The notes beneath the pieces are model-generated. The model was not told the origin of the DNA, did not search any database, and saw only the letters and a program-made list of their open reading frames with translations. A DNA stretch of 50,633 bases from Lachnospiraceae bacterium (GTDB taxonomy: Bacteria > Bacillota > Clostridia > Lachnospirales > Lachnospiraceae). Both the position numbers and the translations under genes were made by a program. Shown one piece after another: positions 49,806 through 50,633 of this stretch (its first letter is position 1; each line of letters opens with the position of its first letter). The stretch covers positions 1 to 50,633 of the forward strand of contig JAAWJI010000027.1 in the NCBI GenBank assembly GCA_022796795.1. The letters are read 5' to 3'.

Positions 49806-50633
49806 TCAACCTGTTTTCAGCATCTTTGCCTTCTCATAGGTCCGCTCAAAAATACTCTGCTCAATAACATAGATATCATGGAGGTCATCCTGGCGGACCG
49901 CCAGGAAATCCCCCTCTTTTCCCAGCATATATTTGTCATCATCCCACTCGGTAAATACCTTGACCCGGTGATCCAGCTCCTTCACGTAAATATAGCTTTC
50001 CCCTGTAGCCAGACACGCCCGGGCATGGGGAATCAGGGAAATATGCCTGCCCTCCACAAGATCCCTCACTGCAGGCGCATATTCTCCCTGGAACTCATAG
50101 GGCTCCTCCAGCACCACATAATTGTGCTGAAATTTTTCCCGCTTGCTGGGATACACCTCGCCCTTGACTCCAATCATAATGAAAGTATTTTCCTGTACCT
50201 CCACATCCAGGTCCCCCTCCAGAGTACGCACACAGATGGTCGTCCCCACAGGAAAAATCTCAGCCGCCTCCACAAACCCCAGGGGCAGTCTCCTCTTTCG
50301 GTACAACTCCATGCCCTCCAGGCTCGCCGCATATTTTGCGGAATGAATCACCTCAATTCCGTCAAAGTAGCTGTCCATACGCCATTTCAAAAATCCCTTC
50401 ACGTCCCTGTCCCGGCCCCATGACCGGAAAGCCTTTTCCAGAAGCTCCATCTGGATAAATCCCCCAGCCTTCTCCTGATGACCGCCCCCGGAGCCTATGC
50501 CCTGGGTAATAAATTCCGCCATTTCGCAGGCCTTTACCTCCCTGACGCAGCTGCGCACCGACAACTTTACCCCAAAGGGATGCACGCTGTATACCAGGCA
50601 GGTATCCACTGCGTCCACCTCCAGCATCAGATC
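49806..50633 (-). CDS. DHH-family phosphoesterase, C-terminal part (5' end outside window)
   Basis: The frame is open to the right edge of the window, so the N-terminal DHH catalytic domain is missing. What remains begins near the DHHA1 region: FGVKLSVRSCVREVKACEMA, then GIGSGGGHQEKAGGFI, the conserved glycine-His motif. An extra C-terminal region of about 200 residues follows, rich in beta-strand-like stretches (GTTICVRTLEGDLDVEVQEN). Relatives include nanoRNases and single-strand nucleases; this subtype with the added domain is one I cannot name. It ends with a normal stop at 49806. Confidence 0.75.
   Translation of the reverse strand, partial: DLMLEVDAVDTCLVYSVHPFGVKLSVRSCVREVKACEMAEFITQGIGSGGGHQEKAGGFIQMELLEKAFRSWGRDRDVKGFLKWRMDSYFDGIEVIHSAKYAASLEGMELYRKRRLPLGFVEAAEIFPVGTTICVRTLEGDLDVEVQENTFIMIGVKGEVYPSKREKFQHNYVVLEEPYEFQGEYAPAVRDLVEGRHISLIPHARACLATGESYIYVKELDHRVKVFTEWDDDKYMLGKEGDFLAVRQDDLHDIYVIEQSIFERTYEKAKMLKTG

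Overview
The window is about 50.6 kb of chromosome from a spore-forming Gram-positive anaerobe of the Clostridia, most likely a Lachnospiraceae relative. Support for this: a forespore-type promoter in front of a GerA/SpoVAF-family gene, AGGAGG ribosome sites almost everywhere, consensus TTGACA/TATAAT promoters, a PduL-AckA acetate pair, MurT/GatD, and the gene block yceD-rpmF-plsX-acpP-rnc-smc-ftsY. This placement is inferred from gene content; no database search was possible.

Left end (1-2500): the 5' part of a tmRNA gene (ssrA, minus strand; tag ANLNINAEDNLAYAA), then a small XRE-regulator/lipoprotein operon, then decayed pieces of a conjugative or mobilizable element (TnpW-like fragment, frameshifted small ORF, relaxase remnant with a nonsense codon). 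Next (2564-7128) is a divergent unit. On the minus strand lie a creatininase-family amidohydrolase and an M24 'pita-bread' protein whose metal ligands are largely replaced, as in creatinase. On the plus strand lies a 782-residue LacI repressor fused to a complete family-1 solute-binding domain through a linker of three 13-residue repeats. A DUF2971 protein, a zinc alcohol dehydrogenase, a broken second dehydrogenase and a ROK regulator with an internal deletion follow.

From 11021 to 18778 there is a sugar locus. A ribose/rhamnose-type ABC transporter (binding lipoprotein, double ATPase, two permeases) is followed by an L-rhamnose-mutarotase-family protein, an RpiB/LacAB isomerase and a glutamine-amidotransferase-like protein. 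It is governed by a LacI repressor with three identical TTAAAACGTTTTAA operators.

The main finding lies at 21035-27409: a complete vanG-type glycopeptide-resistance operon, vanR-vanS-vanG-vanXY-vanTm-vanTr. VanRS would sense cell-wall antibiotic, VanT would make and import D-Ser, VanG would make D-Ala-D-Ser, and VanXY would remove normal D-Ala-D-Ala ends. The serine racemase, usually one fused protein in vanG loci, is split into separate membrane and racemase genes as described for vanL. A direct repeat upstream of vanG is a candidate VanR site.

The right half is mostly core: threonine ammonia-lyase, FtsY, SMC, RNase III, ACP, PlsX, L32, YceD, AckA, PduL, a beta-propeller lactonase, a ybaK-sirC-hemB-hemL operon, the germination protein, a Cof-type phosphatase, a cytoplasmic ParB-like/BMP-domain fusion, GatD-MurT (lipid II amidation) and a partial DHH phosphoesterase. 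A short dispersed repeat (core GGRCGCGKGYTRAACGGA) occurs at four intergenic places.
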